From the NCBI GenBank assembly GCA_963599445.1, contig CAVBWZ010000017.1:1-52212 (forward strand): a stretch of DNA of 52,212 nt, given 5' to 3'. The position numbers and the translations under genes are program-made. The notes beneath the pieces were generated by a model. That model had not been told where the DNA came from and made no database searches. It saw only the letters and a list, made by a program, of their open reading frames with translations. The stretch comes from UBA9732 sp963599445 (GTDB taxonomy: Bacteria; Spirochaetota; Spirochaetia; Sphaerochaetales; Sphaerochaetaceae). This document shows, piece after piece, positions 14,962-22,118 of the stretch (the stretch's first letter is position 1; each line of letters begins with the position of its first letter).

Positions 14962-15282
14962 CTACCTTTTCTTCTTTTGAGGAACAGGGGTGATGGCTTC
15001 AAGAGCCTCCACCACTTTGCAGGAAAGCTCCCTGTCTTCTATGTCCAGCACTAAGTGCTCCTTGGCACCATCATACGGCAGCCCCTTGTCTGCATTTGTA
15101 AGCAGAGCTTCCGTTGCAGGGAGGACTTTTACGAAAACAGTGTCGTCGCAGACAAGAAGCACAGGCTTGTCGTTGGCATATACCATGTATTCGCCAAACA
15201 TCTTCTTGTATCGTATCTCGCAGTTCGTGCCACCACGAACTTGGTCGCACACATATTCTATGAAATCCACTGAAGTCGCCAT
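14962..15282 (-). CDS. TfoX N-terminal domain protein
   Basis: This encodes 106 residues. The TfoX/Sxy N-terminal domain is recognisable from 'VDFIEYVCDQVRG', 'IRYKKMFGEYMVYANDKPVLLVCDDTVFVKV' and 'GLPYDGAKEHLVLD'. Single-domain members are common in gut anaerobes and need not control competence. A KKKR tail ends the protein. An AAGGA ribosome site precedes ATG 15282. It appears monocistronic, lying between the tRNA region and a MITE-like element. No DNA-uptake genes are nearby, so no competence role can be claimed. Confidence 0.85.
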   Translation of the reverse strand: MATSVDFIEYVCDQVRGGTNCEIRYKKMFGEYMVYANDKPVLLVCDDTVFVKVLPATEALLTNADKGLPYDGAKEHLVLDIEDRELSCKVVEALEAITPVPQKKKR

Positions 15283-15308
15283 TTCAATACGTCCTTAAAA
15301 CCTTAGAA

Positions 15309-15475
15309 GAGGAACTTTCAAAACTATGCTTTGTGCGGATTGGACATGGATTGCCGAGATGGAAGCCGCCTGAAGCAGCTGAGACAATACTTTGTGTATT
15401 GTGAAGTTGCTGAAGGCCGGGTTCCAGCCGTGCAGGGCATGGCCAGGACACATGAAGGAGTTTTGAAAGTTGCTC
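15309..15475. mobile_element. MITE-like element with 17-bp terminal inverted repeats
   Basis: The left end GAGGAACTTTCAAAACT (15309-15325) and right end AGTTTTGAAAGTTGCTC (15459-15475) are inverted copies with one mismatch. The interior includes a hairpin ACAATACTTTGTGTATTGT. A second copy is cut by the window start (1-55). The element is 167 bp, encodes no transposase and lies directly at the 3' end of the serine acetyltransferase gene. No target duplication is obvious. Confidence 0.65.
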
Positions 15476-15482
15476 TCAAGCC

Positions 15483-16274
15483 TCATTTGTTGCTGCGACT
15501 CAATGTCTCTGGCATGGCGGCTATGACTGTCTTGTTGGGTTCGACCGAATGTGTAAGCCATACATTACCGCCAATGATGCAACCGTCGCCAATCGAGGTG
15601 TCGCCACCCAGAATCGTCGCACCCGAGTATATTATCACGTTGTCGCCAATATTGGGATGACGCTTACGGCCACGGATCATCTCACCTTCCTTGGTGAACT
15701 CAAAGCTCTTCGCTCCAAGGGTCACCCCTTGGTAGATCTTCACATGACTGCCTATAACCGTAGTCTCCCCTATCACGACACCTGTTCCATGGTCTATGAA
15801 GAAATGGCTGCCTATGATTGCTCCAGGATGTATGTCAATGCCCGTCTGGGCATGGGCATACTCTGCTAGCATCCTAGGCAGCAAAGGAATCCCCATCATG
15901 AACAGCTGATGGGCTATCCTGTATATCCCAATGGCCTCGAATGCAGGATATGAAAGGATGATCTCCTCCCTGCTTTCAGCAGCGGGATCACCTTCGTAAG
16001 CGGCAATGATATCGGTCTCAATGATGGCCTCAATGTCATCTATGCATGAAAAAAACTTGGATACAGTCTCTTTGCAGGCATCATCCTTCTGTACGAAACT
16101 TAGACATGAGCAGAGAAGGGATTTGGTGCAATCCAGCCTCGTATTCAGAGACATATCCTGCATTTCGAACAGCTCAGGATAGAGATACGCCTTGAGTGAA
16201 TTCCAGAACTCAACAAGGTTAGGCTTGAGATGTGAAAGGGATAAGACAGCGTCGTCATCCAGCAAAGACTTCAT
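15483..16274 (-). CDS. Serine O-acetyltransferase (CysE/EpsC type)
   Basis: This encodes 263 residues. The N-terminal ~130 residues are helical. The rest is a left-handed beta-helix with the SAT signature 'TGIDIHPGAIIGSHFFIDHGTGVVIGET' followed by 'IYQGVTLGAKS' and 'RHPNIGDNVIIYSGATILGG'. His residues in the IDHGTG and RHP motifs are catalytic in the family. It makes O-acetylserine for cysteine biosynthesis. A GGAGG site precedes ATG 16274. No cysK is adjacent. Its stop abuts the MITE-like element. It is distinct from the polysaccharide-type hexapeptide acyltransferase at 51179-51736. Confidence 0.9.
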   Translation of the reverse strand: MKSLLDDDAVLSLSHLKPNLVEFWNSLKAYLYPELFEMQDMSLNTRLDCTKSLLCSCLSFVQKDDACKETVSKFFSCIDDIEAIIETDIIAAYEGDPAAESREEIILSYPAFEAIGIYRIAHQLFMMGIPLLPRMLAEYAHAQTGIDIHPGAIIGSHFFIDHGTGVVIGETTVIGSHVKIYQGVTLGAKSFEFTKEGEMIRGRKRHPNIGDNVIIYSGATILGGDTSIGDGCIIGGNVWLTHSVEPNKTVIAAMPETLSRSNK

Positions 16275-16363
16275 GCATCGCCTCCATTCAAGCCGATTCT
16301 ACCCCCATGAAGTCCTTTTGTACAACACAATATCCAACAAACAAAAAAAGACATACCAAGGTA

Positions 16364-16392
16364 TTGCGCAAAACGCACAAAAATGTTAATGT
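16364..16392 (+). promoter_or_regulatory. Probable tRNA-Lys promoter
   Basis: TTGCGC (16364-16369), a 17-nt spacer and TAATGT (16387-16392) lie 11 nt before the mature tRNA start. The -10 is a moderate match. Confidence 0.4.
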
Positions 16393-16403
16393 TCCGTTGC
16401 ATC

Positions 16404-16476
16404 GGGCGGATAGCTCAGCTGGTAGAGCAGCAGACTCTTAATCTGCGGGTCCAGGGTTCGATCCCCTGTCCGCTCA
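16404..16476 (+). tRNA. tRNA-Lys (CTT anticodon)
   Basis: Acceptor GGGCGGA pairs with TCCGCTC with one G-T pair. The D-arm AGCTCAGCTGGTAGAGC is standard. The anticodon stem GCAGA-CTCTTAA-TCTGC carries CTT, and the T-arm is CAGGGTTCGATCCCCTG. CCA is not encoded. Confidence 0.95.
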
Positions 16477-16485
16477 AAGCAAAGG

Positions 16486-16514
16486 AAAAGGACTTCGTTT
16501 TGAAGTCCTTTTTT
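16486..16514 (+). terminator. Terminator after tRNA-Lys
   Basis: GGACTTC and GAAGTCC flank a short GTTTT-type loop. The stem has A residues before it and a T6 run after it. Confidence 0.9.
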
Positions 16515-16578
16515 CGTATAGAACCATCGAAAGACACCCAGTATCGTGTTGATGAGAACCACCATCCAAGGAGAACCC

Positions 16579-17097
16579 ATGACCACCACCTGCACCTACA
16601 CATCACCCATTGGAACGATAACGCTTGAAAGCGATGGAGAAGCCCTGACAGGCCTTTGGATCGAAGGCCAGCGAACAGACATCCCAAAAGACGAAAACCC
16701 ACGGGAAACAGGACCCTCGACGACAGACCCAATCCTACAGCAAACATGCAACTGGCTCGACATCTACTTCACTGGCAAAGAACCGCCGTTCATGCCACCA
16801 GTGAAGCTCAATGGCACCCCATTCCAACTCGCAGTCTGGCACATCCTCCAGAGAATCCCATACGGCACGACCATCACATACGGCGACATCGCCAAAGAAA
16901 TCGCAGCGCAGACAGGCAAGGCCAAGATGTCCGCGCAGGCCGTAGGCGGAGCCGTTGGCAGCAACCCCGTCTCGATCATCGTCCCCTGCCACCGGGTCAT
17001 GGGCGCAAAAGGCAGACTCACCGGCTACCAAGGCGGCATCCACCTCAAGACATCCCTCCTCAAGCTGGAAGGCCTGGACACAGACCGATACCGCTGA
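16579..17097 (+). CDS. ogt: Methylated-DNA--protein-cysteine methyltransferase
   Basis: This encodes 172 residues. It repairs O6-alkylguanine by irreversible transfer to a cysteine. The active-site motif is 'IIVPCHRVMGAKGRLTGYQGG'. The helix-turn-helix 'FQLAVWHILQRIPYGTTITYGDIA' lies before it, and the N-terminal RNaseH-like half starts 'YTSPIGTITLESDGEAL'. ATG 16579 has a GGAGAA site 5 nt upstream. The in-frame ATG at 16546 lacks one. The gene follows tRNA-Lys and its terminator. No AlkA or Ada domain is fused. Confidence 0.94.
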   Translation: MTTTCTYTSPIGTITLESDGEALTGLWIEGQRTDIPKDENPRETGPSTTDPILQQTCNWLDIYFTGKEPPFMPPVKLNGTPFQLAVWHILQRIPYGTTITYGDIAKEIAAQTGKAKMSAQAVGGAVGSNPVSIIVPCHRVMGAKGRLTGYQGGIHLKTSLLKLEGLDTDRYR

Positions 17098-17111
17098 GCC
17101 TCACCATTGCC

Positions 17112-17152
17112 AGGACATCCAAAAACATCCAAAAACATCCAAAAACGTCCAA
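17112..17152. repeat. 10-bp tandem repeat (AAAAACATCC)
   Basis: Four units of about 10 bp (CATCCAAAAA, three exact, one with CGTCC) lie just after the ogt stop codon. Confidence 0.8.
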
Positions 17153-17184
17153 GAACCACAAGTAAGACATTCTCAACCTATATG

Positions 17185-17264
17185 GTGTGCGAAATTCTTC
17201 AAAAAACATCATTTTTCGCACAAATGTATGCGAAAACGAGTGAAAAAACGTTTTTTTCGCACAC
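17185..17264. repeat. Double inverted repeat, arms TGTGCGAAA/TTTCGCACA
   Basis: The first unit is TGTGCGAAA (17186-17194) and TTTCGCACA (17214-17222), loop 19 nt. The second is TGCGAAAA (17229-17236) and TTTTCGCA (17254-17261), loop 17 nt. The outermost arms GTGTGCGAAA and TTTCGCACAC are also perfect complements. The layout and total length (80 bp) match 9556-9634. It lies between the convergent ogt and permease genes. Confidence 0.75.
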
Positions 17265-17304
17265 CTCAACAAAGTAGACCGCGCAAATAACAAGAAGTCT
17301 GACT

Positions 17305-17401
17305 CGCAGGTATTTGAGCCGTATTCAAGGATGCAAGCGAGGGGCAGTACTTGTTGTACGACCCGAGCGCAGCGACGATGAAGACGACTCAAAGACCAAG
17401 A
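17305..17401 (-). repeat. Structured ~96-bp 3'-end element, copy B
   Basis: Homologue of 3407-3502. Ends CGCAGGTATTT and AAAGACCAAGA are conserved. The outer stem here is TTTGAGCCGTATTC with GAAGACGACTCAAA. The inner hairpin is GTAC-TTGTT-GTAC, closed by GGGG/CCC. The bases differ from copy A but pairing is kept. It starts 2 nt after the permease stop codon on the minus strand. Confidence 0.65.
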
Positions 17402-17402
17402 G

Positions 17403-18254
17403 TCACTTGATGGAGCTGTCGATCATCCCTTGAATAAAGTACTTCTGCAACGCCAGAAAACACACCACAACCGGAACTATCGCCAGCATTGCACAGGCTG
17501 CAGCGGTGTTCAGGTCAATATAAGTCTGCGAGAAGAACTGCGAGATAGATAAGGTCACAGTGTTCATGCGTGAGGCCTGAAGGATGTAGCGTGAAAACTG
17601 GAAGTCGTTCCAGCAGTTCACACTGGACAGAATCACGACGGAGGCCGTCACAGGCGTAAGCTGCGGGAGTATTATATGGAAGAAGGTCTTTGCAGGACCG
17701 CACCCGTCTATGGTGGCGGCCTCATCCAAAGCACGGGGGATGGAGCGTATGAAGTTCGTATAGAGGAAGATACCCTGCGGCAGCTGATATGTCAAAAGAA
17801 CCAGAATCACCGCCCAGTATGAATTCACACCGTTCATATCGACTATGACGGAATACAATGAAACGAGGATGCTCAATGGTGGAACCATCATTACCCCTAG
17901 GACGAAAGCCTGGACGACCCTGTTGAATCGCGAGCATTTGCGGGCAAGAGGATAGGCCGCAAATGAACTGACGACAACTTCAAGGACAACAACGAACACC
18001 GTTATGAGGGCGGTACGGCCAATGGCTCCAAAGATGCCGGCCTTGGAGATGGCGGTGGCGAAGTTTGCAAGCGTTGGCTGGGAAGGGAACTTCCAGTAGG
18101 AGGATACATCGGACACTGGCTTGAACGAAATGGTTGCAAGGATCCAGAATGGAGACAGGAAAACTGCAAGGATCACAAGTACAACAGGTATGCGCAGCAA
18201 AGATGCCCGGACAGCCCTTTTTCCCAACGAGACATTCAAAGACACATCTCTCAT
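17403..18254 (-). CDS. Sugar ABC transporter permease (MalG/carbohydrate type 2)
   Basis: This encodes 283 residues with about six transmembrane segments, for example 'IPVVLVILAVFLSPFWILATISF' and 'VLGVMMVPPLSILVSLYSVI'. The EAA loop 'IPRALDEAATIDGCGPAKTFFHIILPQLTP' that contacts the ATPase is present in canonical form. It pairs with the permease encoded upstream, whose stop overlaps its start by 4 nt. Together with the binding protein it imports a carbohydrate; the substrate cannot be inferred. There is no ATPase gene in the operon, so a shared MsmX/UgpC-type ATPase elsewhere is likely. Confidence 0.93.
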   Translation of the reverse strand: MRDVSLNVSLGKRAVRASLLRIPVVLVILAVFLSPFWILATISFKPVSDVSSYWKFPSQPTLANFATAISKAGIFGAIGRTALITVFVVVLEVVVSSFAAYPLARKCSRFNRVVQAFVLGVMMVPPLSILVSLYSVIVDMNGVNSYWAVILVLLTYQLPQGIFLYTNFIRSIPRALDEAATIDGCGPAKTFFHIILPQLTPVTASVVILSSVNCWNDFQFSRYILQASRMNTVTLSISQFFSQTYIDLNTAAACAMLAIVPVVVCFLALQKYFIQGMIDSSIK

Positions 18255-19132
18255 AGCTCCACCTGCCTTCTTTGCAACGCCTTGACCACGACATTGCTGA
18301 CTATCATTATGAATACGAAGAACACCAATCCTATTGCGGAAGCATATCCTGCACGTTCACCGCCAAAGTAGTACTTGTGGATCAAGGTCGACAGTGAATG
18401 GGTGTCATAACCGGGACCGCCGCCTGTCAATGCGGAGATTACATCGAACAGTTTGAGACCGCCTATCAGGTTCAATGTCACAGATGACGTTATGGCTGGC
18501 ATAAGAAGCGGCAGTGTTATGTAGAAGAACCTCTGCCCCACTCCAATGCCGTCTATCTCGGCCGCCTCATAGTACATGGACGGAATGTTCTGAAGACCCG
18601 CAAGATAGATGACCATGGAGATTCCAACGAACTGCAGGGAATTCACCAAGGTAAGGATGAAAACAGCACGATTTCCATTGGCAAGCCAATCCACAGGTGC
18701 AGCGCCAAAGAGCTTCAATACATCGTTTATGGCTCCACGGTTGTAGTTGAAGAAGAAGTACATGACGTACCCCATGATGAGAGGCGCTATCATGACAGGG
18801 AGATATATCACAGTACGGACGAGTGAACGCCCGTGGAATTTCTTGTTGAGGAAAACGGCAAGGAGAACACCAAGGACATTCTGAATGACGGTGCTTCCAA
18901 CGCCATACACCAAAGTGTTGGCGAACGCCCTATGGACGTTCTTGTCCTTGAACAGGTTCACATAGTTCTTGAGACCTATCATCTTGAACGACCGTGAATA
19001 GCCGTTCCAGTTCGTGAACGAGAGGTACACTCCCTTGAAGAAGGGATATATTACGAAAAGTGCAAACAGAATAAGAGCCGGCACATAGAAAAGGTTTATT
19101 GTATCTAGTCTTTTTTTCATGTCAGATTGCAA
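18251..19132 (-). CDS. Sugar ABC transporter permease (MalF/carbohydrate type 1)
   Basis: This encodes 293 residues. The N-terminal segment 'LFYVPALILFALFVIYPFFKGVYLSFTNWNGYS' is the classic start of carbohydrate-uptake type 1 permeases. About six membrane spans follow. The EAA motif is 'YYEAAEIDGIGVGQRFFYITLPLLMP'. It forms the heterodimeric channel with the product of the next gene (ATGA-type 4-nt overlap). It is transcribed from the binding-protein promoter, after a hairpin in the 92-nt intergenic spacer. Confidence 0.93.
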   Translation of the reverse strand: MQSDMKKRLDTINLFYVPALILFALFVIYPFFKGVYLSFTNWNGYSRSFKMIGLKNYVNLFKDKNVHRAFANTLVYGVGSTVIQNVLGVLLAVFLNKKFHGRSLVRTVIYLPVMIAPLIMGYVMYFFFNYNRGAINDVLKLFGAAPVDWLANGNRAVFILTLVNSLQFVGISMVIYLAGLQNIPSMYYEAAEIDGIGVGQRFFYITLPLLMPAITSSVTLNLIGGLKLFDVISALTGGGPGYDTHSLSTLIHKYYFGGERAGYASAIGLVFFVFIMIVSNVVVKALQRRQVEL

Positions 19133-19161
19133 AAACTTACAAAAGGAAACAAAGCAAAAGA

Positions 19162-19196
19162 GCCGCCGTCACCACAAACCAAGTGGCAAGGCGGCC
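19162..19196 (-). terminator. Intercistronic hairpin / attenuator
   Basis: GCCGCC (19162-19167) and GGCGGC (19190-19195), with inner CAC/GTG pairing, lie between the binding-protein and permease genes. On the minus strand it is followed by TCTTTTGCTTT. This is typical of partial termination or 3' protection that raises binding-protein over permease levels. Confidence 0.6.
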
Positions 19197-19224
19197 CCAA
19201 TCGGATCAAATCAAAAAAGGAAAA

Positions 19225-20463
19225 TCAATTGCCATAGAGGGCGTCGAAACTGTCCTTTACCTGCTTTGCAGTGTTCTGGACAGCGTTTGGCTTCTGGGCA
19301 AGGACTTCCTGACCTGCAGCGCAGATCACATCCCAAAGACCGCTTGGGCAGTAGTCTCTGTCAAAGTAGTTGTAGGCTTCGACTGCGGCATGCTTGTCTA
19401 TGTACTTCTGGACGGCACCAAGGTCAAGCTTCACATTCGTGAGGGCTGGAACGTTTCCCGTTGCAGCGGCGATCGTTGCAGCTACTTCAGGCTGTGCAAG
19501 ATAGTTCAAAAGTTCAATTGCGCCCTTCTTCGCCTTTGTATCCTTCCAGATTCCAAGAGCTACGTTCTCGCCGGAAATGAGGGTTGGCTCATCCGAAGCG
19601 CTGTTGGAAGGGATAGGCATCATTCCAAGATGTGCATCTGCATTGATTCCACCAGCCATCATGATTGCAACGTTCTGAATGAAGTCGAAGGCAGCCTGAT
19701 TCGTAGCCATGGCGGTGATGTCTCCAACGAAGTCACCCGTAACGACATCGGCATTGAAATAGCCCTTGGACACCCATCTGTCGATCATTGCGGAGATGGA
19801 GGCCCAGATGGTTTCGTCAAAGACACCGTTCTTGAGATCGGCTGCCTTGCTGTTGGCCTCGTCTGTGATGTAGAAGCTTGGGGCGATGCGGTCATAGAGC
19901 CAACCAACCGTGAAGCCGTTCGAGGCGCCAAGTGTGACAGGGGTCTTGCCAATGGCCTTGACCTTCTCACAAGCGGCTTCGAAATCGGCCCATGTCTTGA
20001 TGGAATCGACATCCACGCCAGCCTCTGCAAGGACATCCTCGTTGTAGACTATGCCTGTGAGGTCCATGTCGAAAGGAAGGACCAAAGCCTCGCCCTTTTC
20101 GTTGGAGATCGTAGGTATTATCTGACGGCTTACGTTTGCAAAGAAATCCAAATCGTTCACCGGCATGAGGTACTCGCCGTATCTATCGACGGACCAACCA
20201 TGGGTGTCGAATACATCTGGAAGGTCGTTTGCGGCCATCTTCGTCTTCATGAGCTCTTCGTATGTCTCGCCTGGAGCCGAGAACTCCACAGTGTAGCCGC
20301 TCTGGGCCTCGAATGCCTCAACGGCAGCCTTCATTGCATCGACCTGTGCACCAGCTCCGCTGACCCACATCGTAATGGTCTTGTTGTCCGACTCGGCCTG
20401 TGCCTGTGCAAAGACAGAAACACAGCAAACCAGGACAAGCAGGAAAACCATAGCTTTCTTCAT
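19225..20463 (-). CDS. Extracellular solute-binding protein family 1 (sugar ABC)
   Basis: This encodes 412 residues. The N-terminus MKKAMVFLLVLVCCVSVFAQAQA is a secretion signal. It probably has a type I cleavage site after AQA, although the CC within it leaves a lipoprotein possible. The mature part has 'ITMWVSGAGAQVDAMKAAVEAFEAQSG', 'LPDVFDTHGWS' and 'PFDMDLTGIVYNEDVLAEAGV', as in family 1 oligosaccharide-binding proteins. It delivers a sugar to the two permeases encoded downstream. The ribosome site AGGAGG lies 6-7 nt upstream. It is the first gene of the operon. Confidence 0.93.
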   Translation of the reverse strand: MKKAMVFLLVLVCCVSVFAQAQAESDNKTITMWVSGAGAQVDAMKAAVEAFEAQSGYTVEFSAPGETYEELMKTKMAANDLPDVFDTHGWSVDRYGEYLMPVNDLDFFANVSRQIIPTISNEKGEALVLPFDMDLTGIVYNEDVLAEAGVDVDSIKTWADFEAACEKVKAIGKTPVTLGASNGFTVGWLYDRIAPSFYITDEANSKAADLKNGVFDETIWASISAMIDRWVSKGYFNADVVTGDFVGDITAMATNQAAFDFIQNVAIMMAGGINADAHLGMMPIPSNSASDEPTLISGENVALGIWKDTKAKKGAIELLNYLAQPEVAATIAAATGNVPALTNVKLDLGAVQKYIDKHAAVEAYNYFDRDYCPSGLWDVICAAGQEVLAQKPNAVQNTAKQVKDSFDALYGN

Positions 20464-20496
20464 ATTTCGCCTCCTAGCGTTCAGTATGACTACAGA

Positions 20497-20529
20497 GGAA
20501 CCTTGAAAGTTCCACTCCTAACAATTCTA
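20497..20529 (-). promoter_or_regulatory. Promoter and palindromic leader of the sugar ABC operon
   Basis: On the minus strand an extended -10 (TGG-TAGAAT, 20529-20524) is followed in the leader by GGAAC-TTTCAAG-GTTCC (20513-20497). That palindrome could be an operator or hairpin. Its GGAACTTTCAA core also occurs in the MITE terminal repeat. The -35 is weak. Confidence 0.4.
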
Positions 20530-20692
20530 CCACGCTTTGCCCAAGATAGAAACAAAATTTAGAAACAGTTCAGATTCACCCTAAAAAGACCCTGCGACCT
20601 TGCGTTATTCAAAAGACATGCAATAATTCGCAGTGTAAGGGACGCCCAAAGCGCCATGCAGCTGATACAGCTATACGAAGAGGGAGACGGAC

Positions 20693-21712
20693 ATGACAAT
20701 ACCGAGACGATTCTACGTTGCATACTTCAACATCCTTGGATGCAGGTGTTTCTTCAAGCAGAACCCAGACAAAGCAAAGGACCTGCTCGAAGACATACAT
20801 GCAGCATTCGACACCGTGACTAACATAATCGAATGCGTGCAGCATGCCACCTTGGAATCCTCCAACGCAAGCGGCAACGCCACCAACAGCAACGCAGCCG
20901 ACAACGCAATCCCAAAGCTCAAGGCCTACAGGAAGGTATTCTCCGACCAAATCCTCATGTGCTTCGAAAAGACAGAAGACGCATTCTTCGACCTCAACAA
21001 CCTACTTGCAATGGCATCCATCGCGGCAGACATCCAAAGGGAGTTCATCCTCAAATACGGAATCTCCCTGCGCGGCTGCATCTCCCAAGGCGAATTCTCA
21101 GTAGACGAAGACTTTGCCTTTGGCCGAGACCTGATTGAAACCACATCGCTTGACGGCTTTAATCGGATGCCTAGAATCATATTCACCCCGCAGATTTTAC
21201 ATGAACTATCGACAAACAGAACATCATTGACAACTCATGAGTTGGGCTGGTTCTATGACAGATGGCTGGACGAACTGCTCTTTTCAGACCAGGACGACCG
21301 CACTGTACTCAACTATCTCTACAACATAGACAACACCGTACTTGAAAGAACGCCGTTCTTCACACAAGTGGCGACCATGATAGAAAACCGTACCTCCAAG
21401 ACCGATGTCTCCAAGTCAAAATGCCACTATGACCTCAAGGACGTCATGAATGAGCATTCAAAGGTCATAGAAGGGAAGCTTGCCGAATACGGATGCTACG
21501 ACATGTTTGGAAAGGACCAAACACAGATTGTACAAAGACGCAGCGCAGTGTTTCAGAAATACCTATGGACGGCGCAGTTTCACAACGCAATATGCAGGAA
21601 GAACGGACTGGATGGAAGCCTCATGATAGACGACAGTACAAGTATGGACGAGCGTTTTGGCATTCCATGCAAAAGGACGTGGGAGTATGCCGAATGTACG
21701 GTGGGAGCCTAG
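20693..21712 (+). CDS. Class III nucleotidyl cyclase-like protein, degenerate metal site
   Basis: This encodes 339 residues and is soluble. It follows the pattern of a large uncharacterised family related to class III cyclases (the fold also used by Pycsar PycC). A first strand 'YVAYFNILGCRCFFKQ' normally reads F-D-I-L-G. Then come 'VFSDQILMCFEK' with Asp85, 'GISLRGCISQGEFSVDEDFAFG' with R127-G128, and 'LIETTSLD...RMPRIIF'. The first metal-binding Asp is replaced by Asn13, so catalysis may be lost or altered. The C-terminal ~150 residues have no recognisable domain. A GGGAG site precedes ATG 20693. It is monocistronic and no effector gene is adjacent. The fold assignment is from motifs recalled, not a search. 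Confidence 0.6.
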   Translation: MTIPRRFYVAYFNILGCRCFFKQNPDKAKDLLEDIHAAFDTVTNIIECVQHATLESSNASGNATNSNAADNAIPKLKAYRKVFSDQILMCFEKTEDAFFDLNNLLAMASIAADIQREFILKYGISLRGCISQGEFSVDEDFAFGRDLIETTSLDGFNRMPRIIFTPQILHELSTNRTSLTTHELGWFYDRWLDELLFSDQDDRTVLNYLYNIDNTVLERTPFFTQVATMIENRTSKTDVSKSKCHYDLKDVMNEHSKVIEGKLAEYGCYDMFGKDQTQIVQRRSAVFQKYLWTAQFHNAICRKNGLDGSLMIDDSTSMDERFGIPCKRTWEYAECTVGA

Positions 21713-21723
21713 ACGGAACGAGC

Positions 21724-22116
21724 CTATCTGCTGTCCCTGCAGGCAACCATATCCACACCAGTACCAGCCACATTTCCAATAACGACATCGCCCATTTTCA
21801 AAGCACGACCTTCCAACGTTGTTTTTGAAATCTCATCCATTGCAGCCATCATGGATTCCTTTGGAATAGGAGATGCGCTTCGTATGGGAACAAGCTCGCT
21901 GACTGGGCCATCCTCGCCGTCCCTAACGACCTTGACCGTTGATGTGAGAACACGTTCAGGATGAACGACCTCTGAGGTTGCATACCTAAGGCCTCTTGGA
22001 CAGCTGTTGCCTTCAACCCCAACAACCTCCTTTGTGTCATCGCCAAGGAGATTCCAACCAACCTTTATGTTGCAGCCCTTTGGGCATATCACACAAGTTA
22101 CAAACGATGTCTCCAT
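21724..22116 (-). CDS. DUF1667 family protein (third gene of FAD oxidoreductase operon)
   Basis: This encodes 130 residues. The pattern 'FVTCVICPKGCNIKV', 'VEGNSCPRGLRYATSEVVHPERVLTSTVKV' and the C-terminal 'VVIGNVAGTGVDMVACRD' identifies DUF1667. The Cys motifs C-x2-CPKGC and CPRG suggest a metal or Fe-S site. The family is almost always encoded after two FAD oxidoreductases, as here. It likely forms part of an anaerobic glycerol-3-phosphate-type dehydrogenase complex. ATG 22116 is preceded by AAGGAG; a GTG at 22122 overlaps the upstream stop and is the alternative. Confidence 0.88.
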   Translation of the reverse strand: METSFVTCVICPKGCNIKVGWNLLGDDTKEVVGVEGNSCPRGLRYATSEVVHPERVLTSTVKVVRDGEDGPVSELVPIRSASPIPKESMMAAMDEISKTTLEGRALKMGDVVIGNVAGTGVDMVACRDSR

Positions 22117-22118
22117 TG

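Noticed and set aside
19099..20562. 487-codon plus-strand open frame opposite the solute-binding protein
   Set aside because: It is the complement of a clear binding-protein gene on the minus strand and has no signature of its own.
20693..21712. Pycsar cyclase gene
   Set aside because: The fold looks related, but the first metal Asp is replaced and no effector gene is adjacent, so a Pycsar call is not supported.
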